Shown: positions 15,275-23,424 of the stretch, in pieces
Numbering within the stretch: position 1 is the first letter of the stretch
Layout: every line of letters starts with the position of its first letter
NCBI GenBank assembly: GCA_035473255.1
Contig: DATIOK010000157.1
Location: forward strand, 1 to 46,552
Origin: JAICYJ01 sp035473255
GTDB taxonomy: Bacteria > Actinomycetota > Thermoleophilia > Gaiellales > JAICJC01
Reading direction: 5' to 3'
Length of the DNA: 46,552 nt
Notes under the pieces: generated by a model
What the model was told of the DNA's origin: nothing
The model's input: only the letters and a program-made list of their open reading frames with translations
Databases searched by the model: none
Translations under genes and position numbers: made by a program

Positions 15275-17113
15275 GTGACGAATTCGTCCCATACGTATCC
15301 GCCCCGGCTGCTCCGGTTCGTCGCCGTGATGCTGGCTCTGACGATCCCGGTAGCAGTCGGGGCAATTCTCAAGATCGCATCAGCGCCCCCGGACGCTGGC
15401 ACAGCCGTCGGGGTGGCGCTGTTTTTCGTGGCCGCGCTGGCCGCGGAGTACAAGCCGGTGCCGCTTGACGAGCAGGGTGGCCGCACCGTCTCGCTGGCCT
15501 TCGTGTTCCTGCTGTCCACGCAGTTCCTGTTCGGCTGGCAGTACGCCGTGCTGGGCGCCATCGTCAGCATGGTGATCGTGCAGGTGCACAACCGCGCGCC
15601 GGCCGTCCGCACCATGTTCAACGGGGCCTCGTCCGGGCTGTCGGCGTTCGTCTCCGCCGGCCCCGGTTTCATCCTCGGCTGGACGGTGTCGCCGCATCAT
15701 GCGGGGGCGCTGACCGCGCTCGTGTTCATGGGGGGCGCGGCGTACGTCGTCACCAACGTGATCACGGTCGCGATCGCGGTCTCGCTGTACACCGGGATCG
15801 GCATGCGCGAGATGCTGGAGGACTACGTTCGCCACTCCGGGCCGGCATTCGCGATCATGGCGTTCATCGCCGCGCTGGCGACCTCGCTGTGGATGATCAA
15901 CCCGCGCCTGGAGCTGTTGCTGGCCGGACCGCTGTTCGCGCTGGCGCTGTACCAGCGCTACGCCTACCGCTCTGTGGTTGCCACCCGCGACGCAGAGACC
16001 GACGCGCTGACCGGCCTTCGCAACCACCGTTCGTTCCAGACGGATCTGCGAGACGCGCTTGCGCTGGGGGCGTCCACCCGCTCGCTGATGGGCCTGGTGC
16101 TGATCGACATCGACAACTTCAAGAGCATCAACGATCGTTTCGGCCACCAGGTCGGAGACGATGTGCTGATCGCGCTGGCGCGGCTGATGCGTGAGGAATA
16201 CGGCGAGGCGCAGGCCTACCGGATCGGCGGCGAGGAGTTCGCGCTGCTCCTGCCCGACGACGGCGAGCAGGAGGCCTACACCGCCGTCGAGCGCCTGCAC
16301 GCGCGTCTCTGGCAGACCACCTTCCCACACGCCGAGCCGGTCACGGTCAGCGCCGGGATCGCCAGCTACCCCAGCAGCGCCGGCGACCGCGACCAGTTGC
16401 TGCGCGTCGCCGACGGCGCCCTCTACTGGGCCAAGAACCACGGCAAGAACCGCTCATGCGTCTACAGCCCGACCGTGGTGCGCATCTATACGCCCGACGA
16501 GCTGGCGGAGTCGGCCGAGCGTCACGCCCGCCTGAAGGCGGCCGAGGGCCTGATCCGGGTGGTGGACGCGAAGGACACCTACGCCGGCGCCCACAGCCAG
16601 TCGGTGTCGCGGCTGGTGGAGGGCATCGCCCGTGCGATGGGGCTGGACGAGGAGACCGTCGAGCAGGTGCGGCTGGCCGGCCTGCTACACGACCTCGGCA
16701 AGATCGCGATCCCGGACCGGATACTGCAGAAGCCGGGCAAGCTCGACCCCGACGAGCTGCGCATCATGCGCGAGCATGCCGATCTCGGCTACCGGCTGCT
16801 CGAGGGCCTGGGCGTGTCGCCGGTCGACCGCTGGATCCGCCACCACCACGAGTGGTGGGACGGCAGCGGCTATCCGCTGGGATTGGCCGGCGAGGACATC
16901 CCGCTGGGCTCGCGCATCATCCTGGTCGCCGACGCGTTCGATGCGATGACCTCGGACCGCGTCTACCGCGCGGCCGGCAGCTCGGGCGAGGCGATCGCCG
17001 AGCTGCGCCGGCGCTGCTGGACGCAGTTCGACGCGCGCGTGGTTTCTGCGCTCGAAAAGTACTTGGCCGCGCTGGGTGAGGACGTTCCCGAGCAGACCTC
17101 GGCCACCGCCTGA
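15275..17113 (+). CDS. Membrane diguanylate cyclase with HD-GYP phosphodiesterase domain
   Basis: A 612-aa c-di-GMP signalling protein. Residues about 1-235 form a membrane sensor with several helices. A GGDEF domain follows (ETDALTGLRNHRSF; active-site YRIGGEEFALLLP), then an HD-GYP domain from about residue 410 (GLLHDLGKIAIPDRIL; HHHEWWDGSGYPLGLAGEDI; IILVADAFDAMTSDRVYR). The GGEEF and HD-GYP residues look intact, so the protein could both make and degrade c-di-GMP. The membrane part matches no sensor domain I can name. A sigma28-like promoter precedes it, and its stop overlaps the start of the DUF5317 gene (TGATG). Confidence 0.9.
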   Translation: MTNSSHTYPPRLLRFVAVMLALTIPVAVGAILKIASAPPDAGTAVGVALFFVAALAAEYKPVPLDEQGGRTVSLAFVFLLSTQFLFGWQYAVLGAIVSMVIVQVHNRAPAVRTMFNGASSGLSAFVSAGPGFILGWTVSPHHAGALTALVFMGGAAYVVTNVITVAIAVSLYTGIGMREMLEDYVRHSGPAFAIMAFIAALATSLWMINPRLELLLAGPLFALALYQRYAYRSVVATRDAETDALTGLRNHRSFQTDLRDALALGASTRSLMGLVLIDIDNFKSINDRFGHQVGDDVLIALARLMREEYGEAQAYRIGGEEFALLLPDDGEQEAYTAVERLHARLWQTTFPHAEPVTVSAGIASYPSSAGDRDQLLRVADGALYWAKNHGKNRSCVYSPTVVRIYTPDELAESAERHARLKAAEGLIRVVDAKDTYAGAHSQSVSRLVEGIARAMGLDEETVEQVRLAGLLHDLGKIAIPDRILQKPGKLDPDELRIMREHADLGYRLLEGLGVSPVDRWIRHHHEWWDGSGYPLGLAGEDIPLGSRIILVADAFDAMTSDRVYRAAGSSGEAIAELRRRCWTQFDARVVSALEKYLAALGEDVPEQTSATA

Positions 17114-17682
17114 TGTTCCTGCTGCCGACCGTCCCGATCGGGATCCTGCTGGGTCTGCTGCTGGGCGGCCGGCTGGGCCGGCTGGCGTACGTGCGGGTGT
17201 CGAAGCCGTGGCTGTTCTACCTGGCGCTGGCGTTGCAGATCGCGGCGTTCCCGTCGCTGTTCGTCCCGTGGCAGGCGGGCACCCAGGTGGCCACCGCGCT
17301 GTCGATTGCCTCGTACGGCTGCCTGGTGGTGGTGGCGTTCGCGAACCGGCACCTGTTCGGGATGCCGATCGCCGCGGCCGGGATGCTGTTCAACCTGGCG
17401 GCGATCCTGGCCAACGGCGGGCACATGCCGGCGCTGCCCAGCGCGATGCGCGACGGCGGCCTCAGCTTCTCGGGCGTGCACAACAACAGCGTTCGCGAGG
17501 CATCGCCGAACCTGGCCTGGTTCGTCGACCGGTGGGCCGCGCCCAGCTGGGTGCCGTTCGGCAACATCTTCTCGGTGGGCGACGTGCTGATCGCGGTCGG
17601 CGCGATCGTGGTGATCGCCGCGGCGATGGGCGCGCGGCTGCCGTTCCGGCGCACGCCGGCGGTCGAGACCGACCCAGCCTAG
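17113..17682 (+). CDS. DUF5317 family membrane protein
   Basis: A 189-aa integral membrane protein with about five hydrophobic segments. Family features are ILLGLLLGGRLGRLAYVRV, LANGGHMPALPSAM and GNIFSVGDVLIAVGAIVVIA, as in DUF5317 proteins of Actinobacteria and Chloroflexi. The ATG overlaps the GGDEF/HD-GYP stop codon (TGATG), so it is translationally coupled and probably works with that signalling protein. The biochemical function of DUF5317 is unknown. It is convergent with a cut gene tail: the two stops share the palindrome CTAG at 17679-17682. Confidence 0.85.
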   Translation: MFLLPTVPIGILLGLLLGGRLGRLAYVRVSKPWLFYLALALQIAAFPSLFVPWQAGTQVATALSIASYGCLVVVAFANRHLFGMPIAAAGMLFNLAAILANGGHMPALPSAMRDGGLSFSGVHNNSVREASPNLAWFVDRWAAPSWVPFGNIFSVGDVLIAVGAIVVIAAAMGARLPFRRTPAVETDPA

Positions 17683-17828
17683 GAGTGGGCGCCGCTGAGG
17701 CGCTTGACGAAGTAGACGTACTGCTCGCCGTGGTAACGGCGGACGCCGGCGGCGTCGTGGTAGTGGTAGCCGTCGTGGAACTCGCCTTGGCCGCTGTCGC
17801 GGTAGCCGCCGCGGTGGTAGATGGAACT
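17679..17828 (-). pseudogene. 3' tail of a gene cut by an IS3 insertion
   Basis: The last about 48 codons of a gene read YHRGGYRDSGQGEFHDGYHY, then a further His/Tyr/Gly-rich stretch, and end VYFVKRLSGAHS. Nearly every third position is G or C, the signature of genuine host coding sequence. The upstream part is replaced at about 17826 by IS3 orfB sequence, so no start codon remains in its own frame. The family is not recognised. Confidence 0.55.
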
Positions 17829-18291
17829 CGTCTGCCGTGCGCCGCGCGGATGCCGGCCGACTCCGCCAGCCGTGTTAAGCCGCTCACAGACGCGCCCAGC
17901 AAGCGGCACAGCGCCCGGATCGGATCGGTGGCCTCTCCTTCTCGATAAACCGAAACACCATCACAGCGCCTCGCTCTCCCGGATGAAGAAGGCCGCGCCT
18001 TGTTTTGGATCTCCCGCTCCTGCCGCAGCACCCGATTCTCCCGCCGCAGCCGCAACAGCTCCTCCTGCTCGCCGCTCGTCAGGCCTCCGTGCGGCCACCA
18101 TCGACATCGCCTTGGTCAAGCCAGCGACGAAGGCAACTCTCCGAGATCCCTAGCCAAGCGCGGCCTCACGGATCGGACGCTCCCCGTTGCGAGCCAGGCG
18201 GATCGCATCGGCCCCGAATCTCCGGTGGATGCGGACGCGGCATCGAGACTCCTCTCCAGGGGCAGGACCCCTAACGACAGTAGTCCACCAA
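17826..18291 (-). mobile_element. IS3-family insertion sequence relic (orfA and start of orfB)
   Basis: On the minus strand, three successive frames give pieces of an IS3-type OrfA: a start MPRPHPPEIRGR at 18243, then AIRLARNGERPIREAALG, then ESCLRRWLDQGDVDGGRTE, then LRRENRVLRQEREI (helix-turn-helix plus leucine-zipper-like tail). An OrfB start follows (DPIRALCRLLGASVSG, RSRPASARRTADE). At least three frameshifts and the absence of the DDE part show it is dead. Its outer end near 18291 is GGTTTGGTGGACTACTGTCG, typical of an IS3 terminal repeat. The inner end is truncated at about 17826. GC content is lower than in the flanks. Confidence 0.8.
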
Positions 18292-18409
18292 ACCGGTCAA
18301 TCCCAGGTGCGCCAGTTGGCGGTGTGGGTGAGTGTCGTTTGGTGTTTGGTGTGAAGGTGTCACGTCTCGTTACCCGCGGCGCTGAGTTTGGCTGGCAGAC
18401 TGGCTGGCG

Positions 18410-18916
18410 ATGTCTTCGCCGTATCTGCCGTCGTTGTACAAGGCTCGCAAGGTTCCCACCAAGCAGCCGGTCTGTGCGATCTGCGTTGACCGCACCCGCG
18501 GGAAGACGCAGCGTGTCTCCTTCGGCTATGGCGTTGAGGTGTGGTTGTGTGAGGGCCACGCCTCCGTCGCGTTTCTCACACAGCGCAGCGGTCGTGACCT
18601 GGTGCTGACAATGTCCGCTGTGTGGCGGGCGAACGGGTGTCTGACCGCTGCTCGGCGTCGTGCGATGGATGCGCATCTTGCCGCGTTGCGAACGCGGCCG
18701 GCTCGCAGCCGGCCCGGTTCGTACGCGTGGCCGACGATGCGGCTGCGTGCGGAGCGCGCCTTCGCCCGGGGTGCACGGTTGAGCACTGTTCGCGCGCAGA
18801 TCCTCGACGCGACCTATACCAACGCCGAGCCGCCCAGCCAGCGCACCATCCAGCGATGGCACCACGAACGCCGCTGGGCACTGCCGCCGCCCCGGGCTAC
18901 GACGCTGGCACCGTGA
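18410..18916 (+). CDS. Uncharacterised zinc-ribbon and HTH-like protein
   Basis: A 168-aa basic protein. A CxxC...CxxH zinc-site candidate is formed by C22, C25 (VCAIC), C47 and H50 (LCEGH). The C-terminal region (ARLSTVRAQILDATYTNAEP, then SQRTIQRWHHERRW) looks like a helix-turn-helix ending in a Trp/Arg-rich helix. Together this suggests a nucleic-acid-binding protein. Codon use is clearly less GC3-rich than in neighbours (many T-ending codons) and it lies beside an IS3 relic, suggesting acquired DNA. Its 3' end overlaps the convergent copper gene by 20 bp. I recognise no named family. Confidence 0.7.
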   Translation: MSSPYLPSLYKARKVPTKQPVCAICVDRTRGKTQRVSFGYGVEVWLCEGHASVAFLTQRSGRDLVLTMSAVWRANGCLTAARRRAMDAHLAALRTRPARSRPGSYAWPTMRLRAERAFARGARLSTVRAQILDATYTNAEPPSQRTIQRWHHERRWALPPPRATTLAP

Positions 18917-21332
18917 CCGGAGGCGCCGAGTTGAAGTCCAGGTAGTGCTCGCGCATGAAGTGCGCGGCCGTCGTCATCCACAGCCGCTTGACCAGGTGCG
19001 TCCGCTTATCGATCAGCAGCCGGAAGAACGTCGGCCCCTGCGCAACCCCCAACGTCACCTCCACGCTATTCCTGGTCGACCCCGTCACGTAGGCCGCCAG
19101 CGCCCCGTTCGCCCAATACGGGTCGGGCAGCTTCAGCCGCTGGATCGGCTGCTTCACCCAGCTGCCGTTTTGCAGATCCCAGCGGTGGTTGCCGATCACG
19201 CGTGACTGCGCGCCTCCGTGCACGTCGATCGCCAGCCGGTCGGGCGCTCCCACGATGAACGTCGTGTTCACCGAGTGCACGGGATCCGAGGCGAGATGGT
19301 TCTCGAACCGCACCGAGTGCAGCTTGCGCAGCGACCTGGCGGTATCGCGCACCAGCGCCGCCGCCGGCTGCGCATCCGCCGCCGGCAGTGCGAGCGTGGC
19401 GGCGACCGTCGTGCGGCCGGGCCGAAGCACCGTCACCGCCAGCGGGCCGGCCCTGCGGCTGGCTGGCGCCTCGAAGCACACCTCGGGCGTCTTCAGGCAC
19501 GGCGTCGCCAGCCGGCCGTCTGCTGTGAGGGCTACGACCCGCGGCGCGGATCCGTCCTGCCCCAGCACCGTGAACCGGACGCGGTGGTTGCCGATCCGCT
19601 GTGCCGCGACCGCCAGGTCGGATGCCTCGCCAGCGGCCAGCGGGCCGGTTGCCAGCGGGGTCGGCGGCACGCCCTCGCTGCGCGTCGCCTCGCCGATGTC
19701 GAGCGACGTCGACCAGGCCTGTCCGCCCGCCGTCGCCCGAGCCGAGACGGCGCCCGCGGCGAGCCCGGGCGCCCAGGCCAGCCAGGTATGGGGCCCGATC
19801 GCGATCAACTTCGCAAGCACGGGCGTGCCGTCCGCCTGCTGCAGGTGCAGGCTGGGCGCCGTCGTCTGTGCAGGCAACGACAGCCGGATCGCGTTAGGCC
19901 CGGCCGTCCCCGGCCAGACGCTGATCTGCCCGCCGTTTCGCAGGGCCACGGTGGCCGTCCCACCGGTCGCGGTGGTCGCACCGGAGACGGCTGTGGGTCG
20001 GCTGCCCGGCGGCAGGTTGGTGAGCAGCGCAACCGCCGCCACCACCGCCGACAGCACCACCAGCTCGGCGGTGACCGAGCGCCGCAGCATCCGGTAGCGG
20101 CCCAGGAAGCGGCGGCTGCGCGACGCGACCGCCAGCGTCAGCAGGAGCAGCACCGTCTTTGCCAGCAGCGTGCGGCCGTAGGAGGTGGTCCAGATCTGCG
20201 ACACGGCGGACAGCTCCCACAGCGCCCGCAGGCCGCCGGTTACAGCCAGCACCGCCACCGCCGCCACCGCCATTCGCGAGAACCGCCCGGCGATCCTGGC
20301 GCGGGTGGCGTCGCGCAGCGGCTGGGTGAGGCCGCGCGTGGCATGGGGGGTGACCACGGCGAGCTGCACCAGGCCTCCGATCCAGATGGCGGCCGCGGCC
20401 ACGTGCAGGGCGTCCAGGCCGATCACCAGCGGGCCACGGCCGGGGTCGCCCGCGTGCCCGGAGATACCCGGTGCCGCCAGCGCCCAGGCCCCGGCGAAGG
20501 CCGCCGGCACCGCCAGCACCACGGTCAGCCGGCGGCTGACGCCGACCGTGGCGTACGCCAGGGCGACCAGGATCGTGAACACCGCGGTCACGTCGATGCC
20601 GCGACCGAACTGGCGGCCGAAACGGGTCGCGTCCAGCGCCGAGGCAACCGGTCCGCGGTGATCGAACGCCTCCCAGAAGCTGACGCCAGCGACCTGCGCC
20701 CCCTGCCGCGTCAGCGCCACCCAGCCGCCGGCCAGCACCAGCACCGCCGACAGCGCCAGCACCTGGTTGGCGCGGTGGCGTTCGCGCAGGCCCATCAGCC
20801 GCCTCGGCTCGCCGGTCACCGTGGCGGTGGCCGGCTGGTAGGCGGCCACGCGGTAGACGACGCCGCCGACCAGTGTCAGCAGTCCGGCGAAGTAGAAGAA
20901 GCGGGCGATCAGGAACGGCCAGTCGGTGGGCGCGTCCTGCGAGTCGGCCTGCGGAACCGGCCCGCCGGTGCCGACGCCGAATGCGTATACGCCCGCGATC
21001 AGGTGGCCGTCGGTGGAGACGATCTCCCAGCGCACCGTGTAATCGCCGGCCGGCAGGCCCTGCTGCAAGGGCACCACCAGCTGCTTGAGGTTGGCGGGCG
21101 CGTTTGTGGCCGGGCCCGCCATCACGGACTTGCCGGCGGCATCGACGACGGTGGTGCCGCCGCTGACGGGGCGTATCTGCTGGTCGAACGTGAGCACCAG
21201 CTGGTGCGGAGGGGCTGTGACGCGGGTGCCGGCACCGGGCGTTGTCGCCAGCAGCGTGGCGTGCGCCTGTGCCCACGCCGGCCAGACCAGCGGCAGCGCC
21301 AGCAGCGCGAGCAGTACGGTCGCCCGTCTCAT
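18897..21332 (-). CDS. CopC-CopD fusion copper protein with LolA-like C-terminal domain
   Basis: An 811-aa protein. A signal peptide ends AWAQA and the next residue is the CopC N-terminal copper-ligand histidine (HATLLATTPGAG). The CopC beta-barrel ends with STDGHLIAGVYAFGVG. A CopD-type domain with about eight helices follows (PTDWPFLIARFFYFAGLLTL; IGLDALHVAAAAIWIGGLVQ; RIAGRFSRMAVAAVAVLAVT). About 350 extracytoplasmic residues come next. The last part (SLRKLHSVRFENHLASDPVH; NHRWDLQNGSWVKQPIQRL) resembles LolA/LppX-type lipoprotein-carrier folds. CopC-CopD fusions are known from copper import or homeostasis; the long C-terminal extension is less usual. It is 113 bp downstream of a small membrane-protein gene. 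Confidence 0.88.
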   Translation of the reverse strand: MRRATVLLALLALPLVWPAWAQAHATLLATTPGAGTRVTAPPHQLVLTFDQQIRPVSGGTTVVDAAGKSVMAGPATNAPANLKQLVVPLQQGLPAGDYTVRWEIVSTDGHLIAGVYAFGVGTGGPVPQADSQDAPTDWPFLIARFFYFAGLLTLVGGVVYRVAAYQPATATVTGEPRRLMGLRERHRANQVLALSAVLVLAGGWVALTRQGAQVAGVSFWEAFDHRGPVASALDATRFGRQFGRGIDVTAVFTILVALAYATVGVSRRLTVVLAVPAAFAGAWALAAPGISGHAGDPGRGPLVIGLDALHVAAAAIWIGGLVQLAVVTPHATRGLTQPLRDATRARIAGRFSRMAVAAVAVLAVTGGLRALWELSAVSQIWTTSYGRTLLAKTVLLLLTLAVASRSRRFLGRYRMLRRSVTAELVVLSAVVAAVALLTNLPPGSRPTAVSGATTATGGTATVALRNGGQISVWPGTAGPNAIRLSLPAQTTAPSLHLQQADGTPVLAKLIAIGPHTWLAWAPGLAAGAVSARATAGGQAWSTSLDIGEATRSEGVPPTPLATGPLAAGEASDLAVAAQRIGNHRVRFTVLGQDGSAPRVVALTADGRLATPCLKTPEVCFEAPASRRAGPLAVTVLRPGRTTVAATLALPAADAQPAAALVRDTARSLRKLHSVRFENHLASDPVHSVNTTFIVGAPDRLAIDVHGGAQSRVIGNHRWDLQNGSWVKQPIQRLKLPDPYWANGALAAYVTGSTRNSVEVTLGVAQGPTFFRLLIDKRTHLVKRLWMTTAAHFMREHYLDFNSAPPVTVPAS

Positions 21333-21445
21333 CCCGGGCTCCCGGACGGCAGCGCGAGGCGGCCCGGCTGGACCGGGCCGTGCATCGGGGTGGCGCATGG
21401 CATGCGGTGGCGCAGTGGAACTCCTGACCGAGGGTGGGGGGCGGG

Positions 21446-21940
21446 TCAGGCGGGGAGCGGCGGTGCTCGGTCGCGGCGGTGCCACGCGGCCAGGCCGCGC
21501 GACGCGGCCGCGGTGGGTGCACGTGGCACGACCTGCTCCGACAGCCGTGGCGGCGTCAGCGCCGCCAGCGCGCGGCGTTGCGTGTGCACCTCGATCAGCT
21601 GCACCAGCACCGCGGCCACCACCGCCAGCGCCAGGTGCAGGGCCAGCGATCCTTGGGCACCCGGGTGCGCGGGCGCTCCCGCAGCCAGCAGTGCCAGGTG
21701 CGCGGCCGTCTGGGCGGCCAGCATGGCCGGAATCAGCGCGGCCAGCGACGCCGTGTCCTGGATCGCTCCCCGCCGCGCCACCAGCGCCCAGCCGCGCCAC
21801 ATCACCAGCGCGGCCACGGCGGCGCCGCTCAGCGCCGCCAATGCCCAGCGTGGGTCGGCCAGCGTGGCGAACCCGCCATGGGCGACAGCCGCCGTGGCGG
21901 CGGCAAGGGCGGCGAATGTGAGAGCGCGCAGGCCGGCCAC
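21446..21940 (-). CDS. Small integral membrane protein, probable partner of CopCD
   Basis: A 164-aa protein with four hydrophobic segments (LTFAALAAATAAVAHGGFAT; WALAALSGAAVAALVMW; SLAALIPAMLAAQTAAHLAL; LALHLALAVVAAVLVQLIEV). The conserved-looking HLALLAAG, LALHLALA and QLIEVHTQRR supply histidines at membrane edges, which could bind metal. It is upstream of the CopC-CopD gene on the same strand. No family name can be given; it resembles the small His-rich membrane proteins that accompany copper-trafficking genes in actinobacteria. Confidence 0.65.
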   Translation of the reverse strand: MAGLRALTFAALAAATAAVAHGGFATLADPRWALAALSGAAVAALVMWRGWALVARRGAIQDTASLAALIPAMLAAQTAAHLALLAAGAPAHPGAQGSLALHLALAVVAAVLVQLIEVHTQRRALAALTPPRLSEQVVPRAPTAAASRGLAAWHRRDRAPPLPA

Positions 21941-21959
21941 CCCCGAAGTATCGCAGGGG

Positions 21960-21992
21960 CCGGCCGGTGGGATCGGTGATCGACCCGGCCGG
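21960..21992 (-). terminator. Possible hairpin terminator after the DUF1501 gene
   Basis: CCGGCCGGTGGG (21960-21971) can pair with CCCGGCCGG (21984-21992) in the 70-bp gap between the DUF1501 stop and the next gene. No U-tract is present, so this is a weak call. Confidence 0.3.
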
Positions 21993-22010
21993 GCAGGCCG
22001 GCGGACCGCC

Positions 22011-23402
22011 CTACGCCACCAGATCCAGCGGCGTGTAGCTGCTCGCGTTCGGGATCACGGCGGCCGGGTCGGTGCCCATCCAGTCGCCCAGAAGGTTCGT
22101 GTAGATCTGGCGGTAGTCGGTCGGCACCTTCAGGTTGCCCCACTGATCCAGGTCGGCGTCCGAGATGCCCGGGAACTCGGCCGCGAGGCCGCCCTTCGCG
22201 TGCGTGCCGATCACCAGCGCCAGCCCGCCGGCGCCGTGGTCGGTGCCGCCGCCGCCGGAGTCGTTGTCCTCGACGCGGCGCCCGAACTCGCTCCACACCA
22301 GCGTGATCACGCGGTCGGCCAGGCCGCGCGCCTCCAGGTCGGCCTGGAAGGCCGCGAGGGTGGTCGACATGCGCGACAGGTTCTGCGCCTGGCGGCTGAC
22401 CTGCGAGTCGTGGAAGTCCCAGCCGTCGTCGTAGGAGACGCAGGCCACCCGCATGCCCAGGTTCGAGTCCAGCATCCAGGCCAGGTTGGACATCCGCTGA
22501 TCGAAGCTGGTGGTGCCGTAGCCGAGCCCGTTGGGCGGCAGCGTCGGCTGGGTCAGCGCGCTCAGCCGGCTGGCCACGTTGACCGCGCCGCCGACCGCGT
22601 CGTCGGCAGCCGCCATGGCCTGGTTCGCGGCGCTGCGCACCGACAGGCCCGCCAGCGTATCCACCATCAGCTGCGGATCCGACCACACGTTGTTCATCGT
22701 GAACTGGGCGTCCTCGACGCTCGACAGCACCGCGACCGGGTTGGTCGCGCTCTTCAGCGACCCGTCCAGCGACCAGCCGGCCGAGACCGCCTGCAGCGGG
22801 TTATCGGAAGCGCCGTTCTGGTCGACCCAGCGGCCCAGCCAGCCGGTGGCGGGATCGGGATCGAGCTCGCCGGCCTGCCAGAAGGCGCGCGAGTGAAAGT
22901 GCGAGAGGTCGGGCGGCATGTAGTCGACCGACGGGATGACGGCGATCTTGCCGGCGTCATACAGCTGCTGGAAGCCGGTCGCGGCCGGGTTCCAGGCCCA
23001 GTCGGGATTGGCGGCCGCTCCGCCCAGCGGCAGGCAGTTGGCCGGTGCCAGCCCGATGTGCGGGCGCTTCGACGCGTAGGCGGCGTAGTCGGATCCGGTG
23101 ATCGGGATCAGGGTGTTCAGGCCGTCGTTGCCGCCGTCCAGGAAGACTGAGACGATGATCGGATCGGTGCCGGGCGTCGCCGCCTGCGCCGATGCCGCCT
23201 CCCAGATGTGGCCCCAGTCGAGCATCGAGGCGCCGTACACGGTCAGGAACGCGACCGCACCGTTGCGCAGGAAGTCGCGGCGGCACATGCCCGCGGACTC
23301 GCCCTCAAGGACGGCGCGCGGGATCGGCACGATCTGGCCCTGGCGGCGCAGCATCGATCGACGGTGGGTGGACTGCCAGTCGTTGCATCCGCAGTGGTTC
23401 AT
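22011..23402 (-). CDS. DUF1501 family protein (Tat-exported, sulfatase-like)
   Basis: A 463-aa protein with a twin-arginine signal (MCRRDFLRNGAVAFLTVYGA, about residues 39-58). The DUF1501 hallmarks are VSVFLDGGNDGLNTLIP, ARGLADRVITLVWSEFGRRV and SGGGGTDHGAGGLALVIGTH, which belong to an alkaline-phosphatase/sulfatase-like fold. DUF1501 genes almost always lie next to DUF1800 genes; here the DUF1800 gene is 22 bp upstream. They probably act together outside the membrane, but the reaction is not established. ATG 23402 has GGAG about 10 nt upstream. Confidence 0.92.
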   Translation of the reverse strand: MNHCGCNDWQSTHRRSMLRRQGQIVPIPRAVLEGESAGMCRRDFLRNGAVAFLTVYGASMLDWGHIWEAASAQAATPGTDPIIVSVFLDGGNDGLNTLIPITGSDYAAYASKRPHIGLAPANCLPLGGAAANPDWAWNPAATGFQQLYDAGKIAVIPSVDYMPPDLSHFHSRAFWQAGELDPDPATGWLGRWVDQNGASDNPLQAVSAGWSLDGSLKSATNPVAVLSSVEDAQFTMNNVWSDPQLMVDTLAGLSVRSAANQAMAAADDAVGGAVNVASRLSALTQPTLPPNGLGYGTTSFDQRMSNLAWMLDSNLGMRVACVSYDDGWDFHDSQVSRQAQNLSRMSTTLAAFQADLEARGLADRVITLVWSEFGRRVEDNDSGGGGTDHGAGGLALVIGTHAKGGLAAEFPGISDADLDQWGNLKVPTDYRQIYTNLLGDWMGTDPAAVIPNASSYTPLDLVA

Positions 23403-23424
23403 CAGGTCGTGGCTCCGATCATGG

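Noticed and set aside
17686..17826. Short tandem-repeat tract (TAC/CAC/GAC-rich)
   Set aside because: The periodicity comes from His/Tyr/Asp/Gly codons in the gene tail, not from DNA repeat units.
19218..23150. 1,310-aa plus-strand open frame across CopCD and DUF1501
   Set aside because: Antisense to two clear families, with Arg/Gln-rich repetitive composition and no domain; a result of high GC suppressing stop codons.
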